The notes under the pieces: generated by a model
Seen by the model: only the letters and a program-made list of their open reading frames with translations
What the model was told of the DNA's origin: nothing
Databases searched by the model: none
Shown: one piece after another, positions 1-9,365 of the stretch
How positions within the stretch are numbered: position 1 is the stretch's first letter
Layout: each line of letters begins with the position of its first letter
Translations under genes and position numbers: made by a program
Assembly: GCA_019637115.1 (NCBI GenBank)
Contig: JAHBWH010000006.1
Coordinates: 37,135 to 101,134, forward strand
Direction of reading: 5' to 3'
Source: Myxococcales bacterium
GTDB taxonomy: Bacteria > Myxococcota_A > Polyangia > Polyangiales > Houyiibacteriaceae
Length of the DNA: 64,000 nt

Positions 1-625
1 CGCCCTCGGTGACCTCCGGCAGGAAGGCCTGCACCATCGCGAGGCGCCGGCCGAGGCGCGTGACGTGCTCGACGAGGCCGTTGAAGTTCTTGTCGTCCGC
101 CATCAGCGCGAAGACGCCCTCGCCGCCGTGGCCGTCGATCGGCTTGATGACCGCGCGGCCGCCCACCTCGTCCACGAAGGCGCGGATGCGGGCCTTGTCG
201 GCGCTCACCAGCGTGCGCGGCGTCAGCTCTGGGAAGTGGCAGGCGTAGAGCTTCTCGTTCGCGTCGCGCAGGCCGCGCGGGTCGTTGACGACGAGCGGCC
301 GCTCGCCGCGCAGACGCTCGAGCAGGAGCGTGAGCCAGAGGTAGTCGGAGTCGAAGGGGGGATCCTTGCGGACGAGGATGACGTCGTGCGTCTGGCCGAG
401 GTCGACGAGCTCCGGCTCGCCGAGCGTGATGGGGGCCGCGGCGTCGCGCTGCATGGTCGCGCGGCGCACCCACGCGCGGACGCGGCCGTCGAGCAGGTCG
501 AGGTCGCTCGGCTGGCAGTGGTCGACGTGGTGCCCGCGCCCTTGGGCCTCGAGCATCAGAGCGAAGGAGGTGTCCCCGTCGACCTGAACGGTCGAGACCG
601 GATCCATCACGACGAGCAGCCGCAT
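1..625 (-). CDS. gshB: Glutathione synthetase, N-terminal part (runs off the window)
   Basis: The reverse strand reads MRLLVVMDPVSTVQVDGDTS at its N-terminus, the typical opening of prokaryotic glutathione synthetase, followed by FALMLEAQGRGH and, around residues 150-170, the ATP-grasp segment VIKPIDGHGGEGVF. The enzyme joins gamma-glutamylcysteine to glycine using ATP in the cytoplasm. Only about 208 of the usual 310-330 residues are in the window; the C-terminal ATP-grasp half lies beyond base 1. The ATG at 625 is chosen because it gives the standard MRLLVVMDP start. No strong Shine-Dalgarno is visible just upstream. No gshA is seen here. Confidence 0.93.
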   Translation of the reverse strand, partial: MRLLVVMDPVSTVQVDGDTSFALMLEAQGRGHHVDHCQPSDLDLLDGRVRAWVRRATMQRDAAAPITLGEPELVDLGQTHDVILVRKDPPFDSDYLWLTLLLERLRGERPLVVNDPRGLRDANEKLYACHFPELTPRTLVSADKARIRAFVDEVGGRAVIKPIDGHGGEGVFALMADDKNFNGLVEHVTRLGRRLAMVQAFLPEVTEG

Positions 626-725
626 GTGCCTGCGGTAGCACCGCCCAGCCGCGCGGGGAACCCCGGGCCGCACGCACCTTGGCCGAGCGAACCCAGCGCT
701 ATGCAATAATACATCGCTATTGTAA

Positions 726-836
726 CAAGCCGGGCGCCCTGACCTCGGTGGGGAGAACTTCTGCGGCCTGAGCTACGAAGGGACGGGGACCAGCCTGAAC
801 GACAACGTCCGCTCCTACGTGATCACGTACGAGTAG
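726..836 (+). pseudogene. Remnant of a beta/gamma-crystallin or I36-inhibitor-like C-terminus
   Basis: A frame open from a TAA at 723 to a TAG at 834-836 encodes GGENFCGLSYEGTGTSLNDN followed by VRSYVITYE. This resembles the last strand pair of beta/gamma-crystallin-like or peptidase-inhibitor I36 domains (aromatic, G, then N-D-x-V-S-S-Y). There is no start codon and nothing upstream resembles the rest of such a domain, so this looks like a gene fragment. The family match is from memory of the motif and is weak. Confidence 0.3.
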
Positions 837-919
837 TCGCGGTTGCTCGTGAACGCAGCGCGTCCGAGCACGTGCTCGGGCGCGCTTCTTTCACGCGCTC
901 ACGAGAGACGGCGAGCGCC

Positions 920-1498
920 TCAGGTGCCTGAGCCGAAGCGGGTCGTCAGGCCGAGCGAGACGACCGTGCTCGCGAAGCGGTGGACCCATGGATACTCGGC
1001 CCGAACGGCGAATGTTCGCTGAACACCCACACCGACCTCGCCGGTGAGGATGACCCGAGGATGGACGACCACCCCGACGCCGCCGGTGAGGAACCCGCCG
1101 ACCGAATGGCTGGTCGTACGGTATCCGTAGCTGTCGAGTCCACGCCCGAAGTGGTAGGCGGCCCCGAGGCGCAGGAGCGGAACGACGCGATCGGCCGCCG
1201 AAGCGTCGGGCGCGAGGGCGGCGTCCATGTTCCGCAAGTAGAGCTTGAGCGCGAGGGTTGGCCCACCGGCCCAGTAGGAGGAGCGGAGCTCGCCTTCGGG
1301 ATGTTGCGATTGGTTGCCCGAGAACGACGCGCTCGCCCCGAGGTGGAGCACGGCTTGGCGCCCGAGCAGCAGGCCGCCCGAGACCCCACCACCCCTTCCC
1401 ATGGTGAAGTCCAGCTCCTGCGCGTGCGCGCGGTCGGGCGTGTCGGCAGCCAGCGTGAGGAGAGAGGTGGCGAGAGCGAGGAGAAGATGACGTCGCAT
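920..1498 (-). CDS. Outer-membrane beta-barrel-like protein with signal peptide
   Basis: This is a 192-residue protein. The ATG at 1498 has GGAG eight bases upstream and gives a clean signal peptide (MRRHLLLALATSLLTLAADT, likely cleavage after AHA-Q). The mature part is Gly-rich with alternating polar and hydrophobic residues (VLHLGASASFSG, LALKLYLRNM, VILTGEVGVGV) and ends in a hydrophobic/aromatic strand, VSLGLTTRFG. That pattern fits a small outer-membrane beta-barrel. A longer frame reaching 1531 adds only an arginine-rich stretch without a better ribosome site. No family is recognised; the function is unknown. It is divergent from uvrB across a repeat-filled gap. Confidence 0.65.
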   Translation of the reverse strand: MRRHLLLALATSLLTLAADTPDRAHAQELDFTMGRGGGVSGGLLLGRQAVLHLGASASFSGNQSQHPEGELRSSYWAGGPTLALKLYLRNMDAALAPDASAADRVVPLLRLGAAYHFGRGLDSYGYRTTSHSVGGFLTGGVGVVVHPRVILTGEVGVGVQRTFAVRAEYPWVHRFASTVVSLGLTTRFGSGT

Positions 1499-1664
1499 TC
1501 GAGCGCTCCAGGTTGAGGTTCGTCCCCTCACAGAGCAGCGCGCGTGCCGTCACGATCTCGTTCGTTCGTCGACGCCGACGAATGAAACGAAAGACCTTCA
1601 CCCTGTCACGTTGGCTCGTCGACTTCGGCCCCGCTGCCAGCGTGACCCGACGACGTCCGGCGGG

Positions 1665-1824
1665 CCGATGACAGGCGCGCCGATGACAGGCGCGCCGAGG
1701 ACAGGCGCGCCGAGGACAGGCGCGCCGAGGACAGGCGCGCCGAGGACAGGCACGCCGATGACAAGCACGCCGATGACAAGCACGCCGATGACAGGCACGC
1801 CGATGGCATCGGCGCGCCGATGAC
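1665..1824. repeat. 15-bp tandem repeat array upstream of uvrB
   Basis: About ten imperfect copies of a 15-bp unit (GATGACAGGCGCGCC with GAGGACAGG and GATGACAAGCACGCC variants) fill this stretch. Because 15 is a multiple of three, every frame stays open and produces spurious repeat proteins on both strands. The array ends about 25 bases before the uvrB start, so it occupies the expected promoter/leader of uvrB. The remainder of 1499-1664 holds no recognisable gene. Confidence 0.85.
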
Positions 1825-1848
1825 ACGGGGCGCTGCTACGTTCCGCCC

Positions 1849-3876
1849 ATGGGCCAAGCCTTCGAGCTCGTCACCTCTCTCGCCCCTCGGGGCGACCAAC
1901 CCCGCGCCATCGAAGAGCTGACCGCCGGCCTCGCCGCGGGGGACCGCTACCAATGCCTGCTGGGGATCACGGGCAGCGGCAAGACGTTCTCCATCGCGAA
2001 CGTCATCGCGCGCTCGAACCGGCCCGCCCTCGTGATGGCGCCCAACAAGACGCTCGCGGCCCAGCTCTACGCCGAGCTCCAAGAGCTCTTCCCGAACAAC
2101 GCGGTCCAGTACTTCGTCAGCTACTACGACTACTACCAGCCCGAGGCCTACATCCCGGCGAGCGACACCTTCATCGAGAAGGACGCGATCATCAACGACG
2201 AGATCGACCGGATGCGCCACGGCGCCACGCACGCCCTGCTCAGCCGGCGCGACGTCATCATCGTCGCGAGCGTCTCGTGCATCTACGGCATCGGCTCGGC
2301 CGAGTGGTATCAAGAGATGCTCATCGACCTCCGCCTGGGCGAGGAGCTCCTTCGCGATCGGCTGCTCCGCCGGCTCGTCGACATCCAGTATCAGCGCAAC
2401 GACGTCGACTTCCACCGGGGCACCTTCCGGGTGCGCGGCGACGTGGTCGAGGTCTTCCCCGCCCACGCGGACAAGACGGCGATCCGCGTCGAATACTTCG
2501 GCGACGAGATCGAGCGCATCACCGAGATCGATCCTTTGCGGGGCATCGTGCTGAGGGACCTCGATCGATACGCAATCTATCCGGGCAGCCACTACGTCAC
2601 CCCCGAGCAGCAGCGGGCCAAGGCGATCCAATCGATCCGGGCCGAGCTCCGCGAGCGGCTGGAGGAGCTCGAGGCCGCGGACAAGCTGCTGGAGCGGCAG
2701 CGGCTCGAGCAGCGGACGATGTTCGACCTCGAGATGCTCGAGCAGATCGGGCACTGCCAGGGGATCGAGAACTACTCGCGCCACCTCAGCGGCCGGAAGG
2801 CCGGCGAGCCCCCGCCGACCCTGCTCGACTATCTCCCCGAGGACGTGCTCATGATCCTCGACGAGTCGCACCAGACGGTGCCGCAGATCGGCGCGATGTT
2901 CCGCGGGGACCGCGCGCGGAAAGAGACGCTCGTCGCGCACGGCTTCCGCCTCCCGAGCGCGCTCGACAACCGCCCGCTGACGTTCGAGGAGTGGGAGGCA
3001 CGTATCAAACAAGCGATCTTCGTCAGCGCGACGCCCGGAGAGTACGAGCTCGACAAGACCGAGGGCGTGGTCGTCGAGCAGGTGATCCGGCCGACCGGGT
3101 TGATGGATCCCGTCATCGAGGTGCGCCCAGTCGGATCGCAGGTCGACGACCTGCTCGGGGAGATCCGTGCGCGCGTCGAGCGGGACGAGCGGGTCCTCGT
3201 CACGACGCTCACCAAGCGCATGGCAGAGGACCTGACGGAGTATTACGGCGAGCTCGGCGTCCGCGTGCGCTACCTCCACAGCGACATCGACACGCTCGAG
3301 CGGGTCGCCATCCTGCGCGACCTGCGCCGCGGCGAGTTCGACGTGCTCGTCGGCATCAACCTGCTCCGAGAGGGCCTCGACCTGCCCGAGGTCTCGCTCG
3401 TCGCCATCCTGGACGCCGACAAGGAGGGGTTCCTCCGCTCGACGCGCTCGCTGATCCAGACCATCGGGCGGGCCGCGCGCAACGTCGAAGGCCGCGTGCT
3501 GATGTACGCCGACAAGATCACCCCCTCGATGCAGGTCGCGCTCGACGAGACGGCCCGGCGGCGGGAGCTCCAGGCCGCGTACAACGTCGAGCACGGCATC
3601 ACGCCCGCGACGGTCCGGAAGGCGATCTTCGACCTCGACCCCTCGCTCGGCGGGAGTGATTGGTCGACGGTGCCGCGGGGCGACGTCGATGACGCGGGGC
3701 TCCCGGTAGAGGCGCGGATCGAGTCGCTGCGGGCGGCGATGCTGAAGGCCGCCGAGGAGCTCGACTTCGAGCGCGCGGCGAGTCTACGGGACGAGATCCG
3801 TCGGCTCGAAGAGGGCGGCAAGGTCGAGCGCGCGCCGCGGAACAAAGGTCGTGGTCGCGCGCGCCCGCGGAGATGA
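1849..3876 (+). CDS. uvrB: Excinuclease ABC subunit B
   Basis: This 675-residue protein is the DNA damage-verification helicase of nucleotide excision repair; it loads with UvrA and recruits UvrC. Visible landmarks are Walker A GITGSGKT (39-46), the tyrosine-rich beta-hairpin region [16 protein letters not shown] (about 88-103), the DESH helicase motif in [14 protein letters not shown], motif V/VI regions [11 protein letters not shown] and [10 protein letters not shown], and a C-terminal UVR domain ([20 protein letters not shown]) for UvrC contact. The length is normal for the family. ATG 1849 gives the standard N-terminus. It appears monocistronic. Confidence 0.98.
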   Translation: MGQAFELVTSLAPRGDQPRAIEELTAGLAAGDRYQCLLGITGSGKTFSIANVIARSNRPALVMAPNKTLAAQLYAELQELFPNNAVQYFVSYYDYYQPEAYIPASDTFIEKDAIINDEIDRMRHGATHALLSRRDVIIVASVSCIYGIGSAEWYQEMLIDLRLGEELLRDRLLRRLVDIQYQRNDVDFHRGTFRVRGDVVEVFPAHADKTAIRVEYFGDEIERITEIDPLRGIVLRDLDRYAIYPGSHYVTPEQQRAKAIQSIRAELRERLEELEAADKLLERQRLEQRTMFDLEMLEQIGHCQGIENYSRHLSGRKAGEPPPTLLDYLPEDVLMILDESHQTVPQIGAMFRGDRARKETLVAHGFRLPSALDNRPLTFEEWEARIKQAIFVSATPGEYELDKTEGVVVEQVIRPTGLMDPVIEVRPVGSQVDDLLGEIRARVERDERVLVTTLTKRMAEDLTEYYGELGVRVRYLHSDIDTLERVAILRDLRRGEFDVLVGINLLREGLDLPEVSLVAILDADKEGFLRSTRSLIQTIGRAARNVEGRVLMYADKITPSMQVALDETARRRELQAAYNVEHGITPATVRKAIFDLDPSLGGSDWSTVPRGDVDDAGLPVEARIESLRAAMLKAAEELDFERAASLRDEIRRLEEGGKVERAPRNKGRGRARPRR

Positions 3877-4517
3877 CAGACGTCGTGCTCGGACACATGG
3901 GTCCGACGAGCACGCGCGGAAGTCATGGCGCCGGCGAAGAGGATGGCGACGCGAATCTCTCCTCGGCCGGGTGGCGCGAGCGAGACGGCAGCGACGCGAA
4001 TCGCGCGGGATACGAGGAGTATTCGGCGCCTTGCGTTCGATCGAGGCCGCGAAGATGACGACGACGTGAAGCGCTCGTCATCATGATGATGCGTTTGCAT
4101 TGACCGTTTGGTCCGCAGACTGTCGCAAACTTAATGGTTAGTTCAGGACCGATGACGAGACGCTCGCTAGGTTGGGCGACACCTCTGCGATGACGTCCGC
4201 GCCGTCCGCTCCTCGGGCGTGTGGGCGCTGCGCGTTTCCATCGCCGCTCACGGCGCCGCTCACCACCAGCCCAAACCCGCTCGTCTCGAGCCGGGGGTGG
4301 CCGCGCTTTCCGTCGTTCGGCGCCCCTCACCGCGATGCCCACATCCACTCGTCTCCAGCCGAAAGCCGTCGTCGCCGTTCGGTCATCGGCGATCACCACG
4401 ACGACGCCCACACGCGCTCGCCTCGAGCCGACGGCGACCGCCCGGTCCGTCGCCGTCCGCTCGGCGGCGGCCGGCGCGACACCCGCTCGCCTCGAGCCAG
4501 CAGCCACGGCGCATTCG
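3877..4517. other. Gene-free stretch with imperfect ~70-bp tandem repeat
   Basis: Just after uvrB, GTGCT-CGGAC and GTCCG-(ACG)-AGCAC at about 3888-3915 can form a hairpin that could end uvrB transcription. From about 4265 three to four imperfect copies of a 66-72 base unit follow; each contains CGCTCGcCTCGAGCC and a GTCGCC/GTTCGG segment. The repeat frame happens to be open and merges with the following porin gene, which inflates that gene's apparent N-terminus. No other gene is supported. Confidence 0.5.
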
Positions 4518-6179
4518 GTGACGGCTCGGTCGGCGCCCATCACCACGACGCCCAGACTTCCTTCGAGGCGGAAGGCCTTCACCTGGGCGATCTGCGCGCT
4601 CGGTCTCCTCGCCGCGTCCTCGACCGCCGCGCAGCCGCCCACGGAACCCGCGGCGGGGAACCCCGCGCGCGCAGACGAGGCCAGTCCGGAGTCGGAGCGA
4701 GAGGACGCACCGTTCGATCCCGCGGAGGAAGCCCCGCCGAACGACCCCGCCGTGCCGACCGAGATGCGCGAGGAACCGGCGGCATACGTGGCCTCCACGG
4801 ACGATCGAAGCGTGGAAGAGCCGAGCGTCGCTCGACCGCTCGACTCACCCGCCACCGAAGCGTCGGCGTCGGCGCCCGGAGACAGGATGGACGAGGCGCC
4901 GGGAGCAGACGAGGTCGACGAGCCGGCCCACGCCCACCGCGGAGGCCTCGTCGAGGAGCTGACCTACGAGCAGCACCCGGGCTTGCCACCTGCCGCGTCC
5001 AAGATCTTCTTCTCCGAGCGCCGCTACGCGATCTCGGGCTTCGGCGAGCTCGCCTACACCCACTACTTCGGGGACAAGAACCGCGCGAGCGGGGACATCG
5101 AGCTCTTCAACACGAACCTCTACCGCTTCGTGCTCTACGGCGCCTACCGCGCGACCGACTGGCTCGTCCTCTACGCCGAGGTCTTCGCCGAGTTCTTCCA
5201 CGACGGGCTCCGCGAGCACGCGCACGAGCTCTTCGTCGAGGCCTTCGTCGACTTCGTCATCTCGAAGCCCTTCGGCCTCCGGCTCGGCTGGTTCCAGGTA
5301 CCGATCGGCTACGTGAACAACAACGACGAGCCGATCATGTTCTACTCGGTCAACCGCCCCGAGGTGGAGCGGCTCATCATCCCGACCCAGTGGATCGAGC
5401 TCGGCGCGCAGGCGTACGGGCGCATCGGCGACCGGGCGAGCTGGCTCGTCGGCGCCTTCCAAGGCGTGCAGGGGCGCGACCTCGTGGGCGCGAGCTGGCT
5501 CCGGCGCGGACGCGAGAACAACGTCCGCATGAACTTCGACAGCATCGCAGTCGCCGGCCAGGTGAACGTCTACCCGATCGACGGGCTGAGCCTGAGCGTC
5601 TCGGGCATGTTCGCGCAGAGCGGGAACCACGAGCGCGTCGCGGTCGGTGGGGAGGACCTCCGCGTGACGGCGCCGACGGGGATCCTCTCGGGCTACGCCC
5701 GCTACGAGACCGGCGCCTGGAGCCTGATGGCGATGGGCGTGCTCGGCTGGATGGGCCAGACGGACCGGATGTATCACCTGACCGCCCTCGGCGAGGAGGG
5801 CCCGCAGATCCTGGGCGCGCGGACCTACGGCTACTATTTCGAGGTCGGCTTCGACCTCCTGCACTACTTGCCCCGCATCCGCCGAGAGCCGCGCGAGACC
5901 TTCCTCTGGCGGACCCAAGAGATGCGGCTCCCGCTCTTCGTCCGCTACGAGCGGCTCGACACGCACGACCGGGTCGCCGGCTCGCTGGCCGCGCAGATGA
6001 CCGAGGCCGACCTGCTCTACCGTAGCAACCTCGATATCCTGACGTTCGGCGCGAACTTCAACCTCCGGCGCAACGTGGTGTTGAAGGCGAACTATCAGGT
6101 CCGGCGCAACCGGGAGCGCGCCCCCCACCTGGCCGTCGAGTCGAACCGCTTCGAGACCGGCCTCGGCTTCATCTTCTGA
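4518..6179 (+). CDS. Porin-like outer-membrane beta-barrel protein
   Basis: With the GTG start at 4518 this is 553 residues. A basic n-region (LPSRRKAFTW) and hydrophobic core (AICALGLLAASSTAAQ) make a signal peptide. An acidic Pro/Glu-rich linker (about residues 40-150) follows, then a long barrel region beginning near KIFFSERRYAISGFGELAYT. It has repeated aromatic strands (YRFVLYGAYRATDWLVLYAE, GLRLGWFQVPIGYVNNNDEP) and ends in the outer-membrane signature phenylalanine (GLGFIF). The layout resembles phosphate-selective porin O/P-type barrels, but the substrate cannot be told. The frame is open upstream to an ATG at 4221, but that adds about 100 Arg/Ala/Thr residues encoded by tandem repeats ahead of the signal peptide, so the shorter start is preferred. 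Confidence 0.75.
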   Translation: MTARSAPITTTPRLPSRRKAFTWAICALGLLAASSTAAQPPTEPAAGNPARADEASPESEREDAPFDPAEEAPPNDPAVPTEMREEPAAYVASTDDRSVEEPSVARPLDSPATEASASAPGDRMDEAPGADEVDEPAHAHRGGLVEELTYEQHPGLPPAASKIFFSERRYAISGFGELAYTHYFGDKNRASGDIELFNTNLYRFVLYGAYRATDWLVLYAEVFAEFFHDGLREHAHELFVEAFVDFVISKPFGLRLGWFQVPIGYVNNNDEPIMFYSVNRPEVERLIIPTQWIELGAQAYGRIGDRASWLVGAFQGVQGRDLVGASWLRRGRENNVRMNFDSIAVAGQVNVYPIDGLSLSVSGMFAQSGNHERVAVGGEDLRVTAPTGILSGYARYETGAWSLMAMGVLGWMGQTDRMYHLTALGEEGPQILGARTYGYYFEVGFDLLHYLPRIRREPRETFLWRTQEMRLPLFVRYERLDTHDRVAGSLAAQMTEADLLYRSNLDILTFGANFNLRRNVVLKANYQVRRNRERAPHLAVESNRFETGLGFIF

Positions 6180-6276
6180 GCCCGGACCCGGGCGTCGCGG
6201 GCGATGACCAAGCCGTGACACGACGATGACATTGCGGTGCGAGCTAGCCTCGCGGCCAGACCTTATCCTCGGACCG

Positions 6277-7212
6277 ATGTCGCACGCGGTCGCTGTCGCT
6301 CAGCCGCTCGTTCACGAGCTCCACGCCACCCTGCTCGCGCTCGACGCGGCCCGGTTCCGGGACACCAAGCGAGCGGAGCTCGCGCGGCGACTGGGTGCGT
6401 TGCGAGAGCGGCTGCACCACGCGGCGCAGGCCCAGGAGCTCGGCGAGACGGCGCGCGGCCACCTCCACGAGCTCGCGGAGTTCCTCCGCGCGCACCTCCC
6501 CGACGGCACCGCGGCCCGCGAGCGGTGGATGCGGCTCCGCGACGAGCTGCAGCCGCGCTACGAAGCGCTCCTGGTCGCGCTCCGCGAGCACGCCGTCCAC
6601 GCGCCGAGCCTCCGACCGACGAACTACGTCCGGAACCTCTTCCACGTCGGCAACGCGCTCGTCGTCCTGACGCTCGTCGTGCTGCTGCCGAGCGCGTGGC
6701 TCATCCCGCTGGCGAGCGCGTTCTTCGGCCTCGCCGTCTTCCTCGAGACCTCGCGCCGCTTCAGCGCGCGCTGGAACGCGTTGCTCATGAAGCTCTTCGG
6801 GCCCGTCGCCCACCCCTACGAGCACTACCGGGTGAACAGCGCGAGCTGGTACGTCGGCGCGCTCTTCGTGCTCGCGTGGATGGAGCGCCCGATGGTCGCC
6901 GCGGTCGGCATCGGCGTGCTCGGCCTCGCGGACCCGGCAGCCTCGCTCGTCGGCCGCCGGTTCGGGCGGCGCAAGCTCCTCCACGGCCGCACGCTCGAGG
7001 GTACGCTCACCTTCGCCGCCGTCGGCGCGCTCGTCAGCGCCGCCGTGCTCGTCGGTTACGGCCTTCCCGCGCTGACGGTCGCGATCGTCTCCGTCGCGGC
7101 GGGCATCGCGGGCGCGCTCGCCGAGCTCATGAGCCGCCGCGTCGATGACAACTTCTCCGTCCCCGTCCTCACCGCGGCGGCCGCCTGGGGGATGGTCACC
7201 CTCCTCGGCTGA
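6277..7212 (+). CDS. CTP-dependent polyprenol/diacylglycerol kinase-like membrane protein
   Basis: A 311-residue protein. The first 120 residues are a soluble alpha-helical region; the rest is a multi-pass membrane domain with about six to seven helices. The C-terminal part LGLADPAASLVGRRFGRRKL followed by LHGRTLEGTLTFAAVGALVS matches the conserved core of the dolichol kinase/DGK1/phytol kinase family (DPAAS, G-R-R-x-G, G-K/R-T-x-E-G-T), which transfers phosphate from CTP to lipid alcohols. The lipid substrate is unknown. ATG 6277 is favoured over the upstream ATG at 6226, which adds an unrelated 17-residue leader. It converges on the next gene with 23 bases between the stop codons. Confidence 0.72.
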   Translation: MSHAVAVAQPLVHELHATLLALDAARFRDTKRAELARRLGALRERLHHAAQAQELGETARGHLHELAEFLRAHLPDGTAARERWMRLRDELQPRYEALLVALREHAVHAPSLRPTNYVRNLFHVGNALVVLTLVVLLPSAWLIPLASAFFGLAVFLETSRRFSARWNALLMKLFGPVAHPYEHYRVNSASWYVGALFVLAWMERPMVAAVGIGVLGLADPAASLVGRRFGRRKLLHGRTLEGTLTFAAVGALVSAAVLVGYGLPALTVAIVSVAAGIAGALAELMSRRVDDNFSVPVLTAAAAWGMVTLLG

Positions 7213-7235
7213 GCTCGTCGGACGCGCCCTCGAGC

Positions 7236-8255
7236 TCACTCCAAGATCAGGCGGGAGACGACGAGCGCGCCCGCTTGGCCCTCCTGCCACTCGGCGCCGG
7301 CGCCGATCTGGAGGCGGAAGCGTCGTACGATCTGCCAGTGGAGCTGGGCGAGGGCCAGACCCTCCCAGTGGTTCTGCACCGCCCACGCGATGTTGCCCTC
7401 GAGGCCGATGGTGAACGCCTCGTTGATGTCGTAGTAGACGCTCGGGTTGAGCAAGAGCTCCTCGCGGCGCGTCTCGCCTCCGACCAGCACCCGCGCGCCG
7501 GCCATCGCGAAGAGGGCGAAGTGCCCGATGCGGCCGCCCGCGAGGTAGAGCGCCGTCAGCTCGGTCGCGTCTGCGTCGAGGAGGTACTCGACGATCGCCT
7601 GCACGCCGTGGGTGAAGCGCTCGGCGCGCGAGGGCGCGGTCCATTGGAACGCCGCCTTCAGCGCCTCCACCTCGCGGTCCACCATCGGCAGCTCGATCTC
7701 GATGGCGAGCCCGTCCCAGAACGCCCACTCGACCTCGGGCGCCCAGGTCGTCGCGCCGAAGCGACCGCGACGGGGGCGGACCTGGACGAGCACGTTCGCC
7801 TCCACCTCGCCGCGGCGCGCGCCGAGGCCCCGGACGAGATCGAAGTTCATCGGCTCGGGGATGTGCGGCGCCCCGCCCGGGAAGAGGCCCGGGCGCCGAG
7901 GATCGGACTCGCCAGCGTCGACGATGCCGTCTTGGTTGGCGTCCTCGACCCCATCGGGCACGCCGTCGCGGTCGGTGTCCGCGCGTAGCGGCGAGGTGCC
8001 CGTCGCGATCTCGATGGCGTCGGGGATCCCGTCGTCGTCGCTGTCTCGTGTCTCGTCGTCCTCGCCCTGCAGGTCGTCGTCCGCGAGCGTGTCCTCGACG
8101 TCGTGCTCGACGTCGTGCTCGCTCGGCTCGACGGCACTGGGTGGCGCTGCCGGCGGCTCGTCCTGCGCCGATACCTGGAGCCCGACGAAGCACGCGATGA
8201 AGATGCCGCAACGGAGGAGCCCAGGAACAAGTCTCGACTTCCGCTCAGATGCCAC
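7236..8255 (-). CDS. Secreted protein with thrombospondin type 3 repeats and a barrel-like C-terminus
   Basis: A 339-residue protein from a GTG at 8255, with GGGAGG 12 bases upstream and a signal peptide LRCGIFIACFVGLQVSAQ. An acidic linker is followed by calcium-binding TSP3-like repeats (DSDDDGIPDAIE, DTDRDGVPDGVEDANQDGIV). The rest (about 130-339) has amphipathic strands ending VVSRLILE, possibly an outer-membrane barrel. The frame stays open upstream through a His/Arg/Ala-Pro repeat region encoded by the 12-bp array, which is why a much longer start would be wrong. The function is unknown; TSP3 repeats usually link surface domains. Confidence 0.7.
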   Translation of the reverse strand: MASERKSRLVPGLLRCGIFIACFVGLQVSAQDEPPAAPPSAVEPSEHDVEHDVEDTLADDDLQGEDDETRDSDDDGIPDAIEIATGTSPLRADTDRDGVPDGVEDANQDGIVDAGESDPRRPGLFPGGAPHIPEPMNFDLVRGLGARRGEVEANVLVQVRPRRGRFGATTWAPEVEWAFWDGLAIEIELPMVDREVEALKAAFQWTAPSRAERFTHGVQAIVEYLLDADATELTALYLAGGRIGHFALFAMAGARVLVGGETRREELLLNPSVYYDINEAFTIGLEGNIAWAVQNHWEGLALAQLHWQIVRRFRLQIGAGAEWQEGQAGALVVSRLILE

Positions 8256-8479
8256 GTTCGAACGCACCCTCCCGCAGACGCATGACGCGTCTCCATCGCT
8301 CGAGGGGCGACCTATGGGCCGGAAGCGAGTGGAGACGTCGACCTCGCAGCATCTGCTCGTGCCCCTGGGTAGCACGGCGTCCCTGACGGCGGCCGTTACG
8401 TTTGCGTAAGCGGTGGCAGCGATGGCGGCCGATCGAGGTCGGAAGGCGGTCCGCGTCGGGTCGGCTGGGCGGCGGACAC

Positions 8480-8642
8480 GGATGGACGTGGATGGGCACG
8501 TGGATGGGGCACGTGGATGGGCACGCGGCGGATGGGCACGCGGATGGGCACGCGGATGGGCACGTGGATGGGCACGTGGATGGGCACGTGGATGGGCACG
8601 TGGATGGGCATGTGGATGGGCACGCGGATGGGCACGTGGATG
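8480..8642. repeat. 12-bp tandem repeat array
   Basis: About thirteen copies of GTGGATGGGCAC, with GCGGATGGGCAC variants, lie upstream of the TSP3-repeat gene. The 12-bp period keeps all frames open and creates artefactual low-complexity ORFs on both strands. Units are contiguous and lack spacers, so this is not a CRISPR array. Confidence 0.9.
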
Positions 8643-8674
8643 TTCAACGACGGTCACATCTCCGCGTGGCTCAC

Positions 8675-8781
8675 GGCGGGGGAGGACACGCCCCGCCACA
8701 CCGGCGCGGCGCTGATGGGGCTGTAACTTCGTGACAGCCCCATCGGCCTTGACGGTGTGGCGAGGCGTGTCCTCCCCCGCC
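8675..8781. repeat. 107-bp nested inverted repeat (MITE-like or structured RNA)
   Basis: Arms 8675-8703 and 8753-8781 are complementary at 28 of 29 positions. An inner perfect 11-bp pair (GATGGGGCTGT at 8714-8724, ACAGCCCCATC at 8734-8744) sits inside. The whole could fold into one long hairpin. Parts of the arm (GGTGTGGCG, CCGCCGTGAGCCAC) recur in reverse near 17745-17785, so this belongs to a dispersed family. No coding sequence is seen in it. Confidence 0.8.
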
Positions 8782-9046
8782 TATCCGTTCGAGCGACCAT
8801 TGGGGCTCCCGGTGCCGCTCGCGGTCGGGGGGCTCGCGGTGCTCCCGGTGCCACGAGGCTCGGACGACGGCCCTTCAATCCCGGATTCGTGCGAGCGACC
8901 TCGGACGGCGAAGCGCGCCCGGTGCCTTCGGACGTTTGATGGAGCTCACGCCGGGAAATAGAAAGTAGGGTCGGAGGCGAGCGCCGTCGTGAGCTGCGCG
9001 CACGACAGCGCTCGCAGGGTCCGACGCGCGCGAGGTGGCGACGTCC

Positions 9047-9365
9047 CGTGTCGAGCATGCGGCGGTCTTCCGGGACGGCGGATGGGCGTGCCCGCTCCGC
9101 GCTGAGGCGCTGCGCTCGGCAGGTGGGTCGAGCGCACGCGGACGGATGCGGACGGACGCGGACTCGGTCCATCTCCGGCTTCGGTTCCGTCTCCGACTTC
9201 GCAACGCTGCAGGTGCGCGCGCGTCCCCGTCCCCGTCCCCGTCCCCGTCCCCGTCCCCGTCCACGTGCGCGACCAGAAACGTGTCGGGGTTCCGCGGGGG
9301 ATAGACGGGACAGTTCTCACCACAGCGAAGCGCTGGTTTCTTTCGGCGAGTCGGACACAGACTCG
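9047..9365. repeat. Dispersed non-coding element, copy A
   Basis: This stretch is recognisably the reverse complement of 17375-17735. Shared blocks include GCGGCGGTCTTCCGG, CTGAGGCGCTGCGCTCGGCA, GGACGCGGACTCGGTCCAT, GCGCGACCAG and AAGCGCTG. A third partial reverse copy is at about 17005-17115. The blocks are separated by simple repeats of different length in each copy (a CGTCCC run here, CGTCCAC units there). No credible gene is encoded. Confidence 0.75.

Noticed and set aside
1606..3594. A 662-residue frame antisense to uvrB ending in the 15-bp array
   Set aside because: Shadow of uvrB; the repeat tail (ACLSS units) only prolongs an already artefactual frame.
4101..4135. A promoter (TTGACC ... 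TTAATG) upstream of the porin gene
   Set aside because: The spacing between the boxes is too long (over 20 bases), and the site is about 390 bases from the preferred start.
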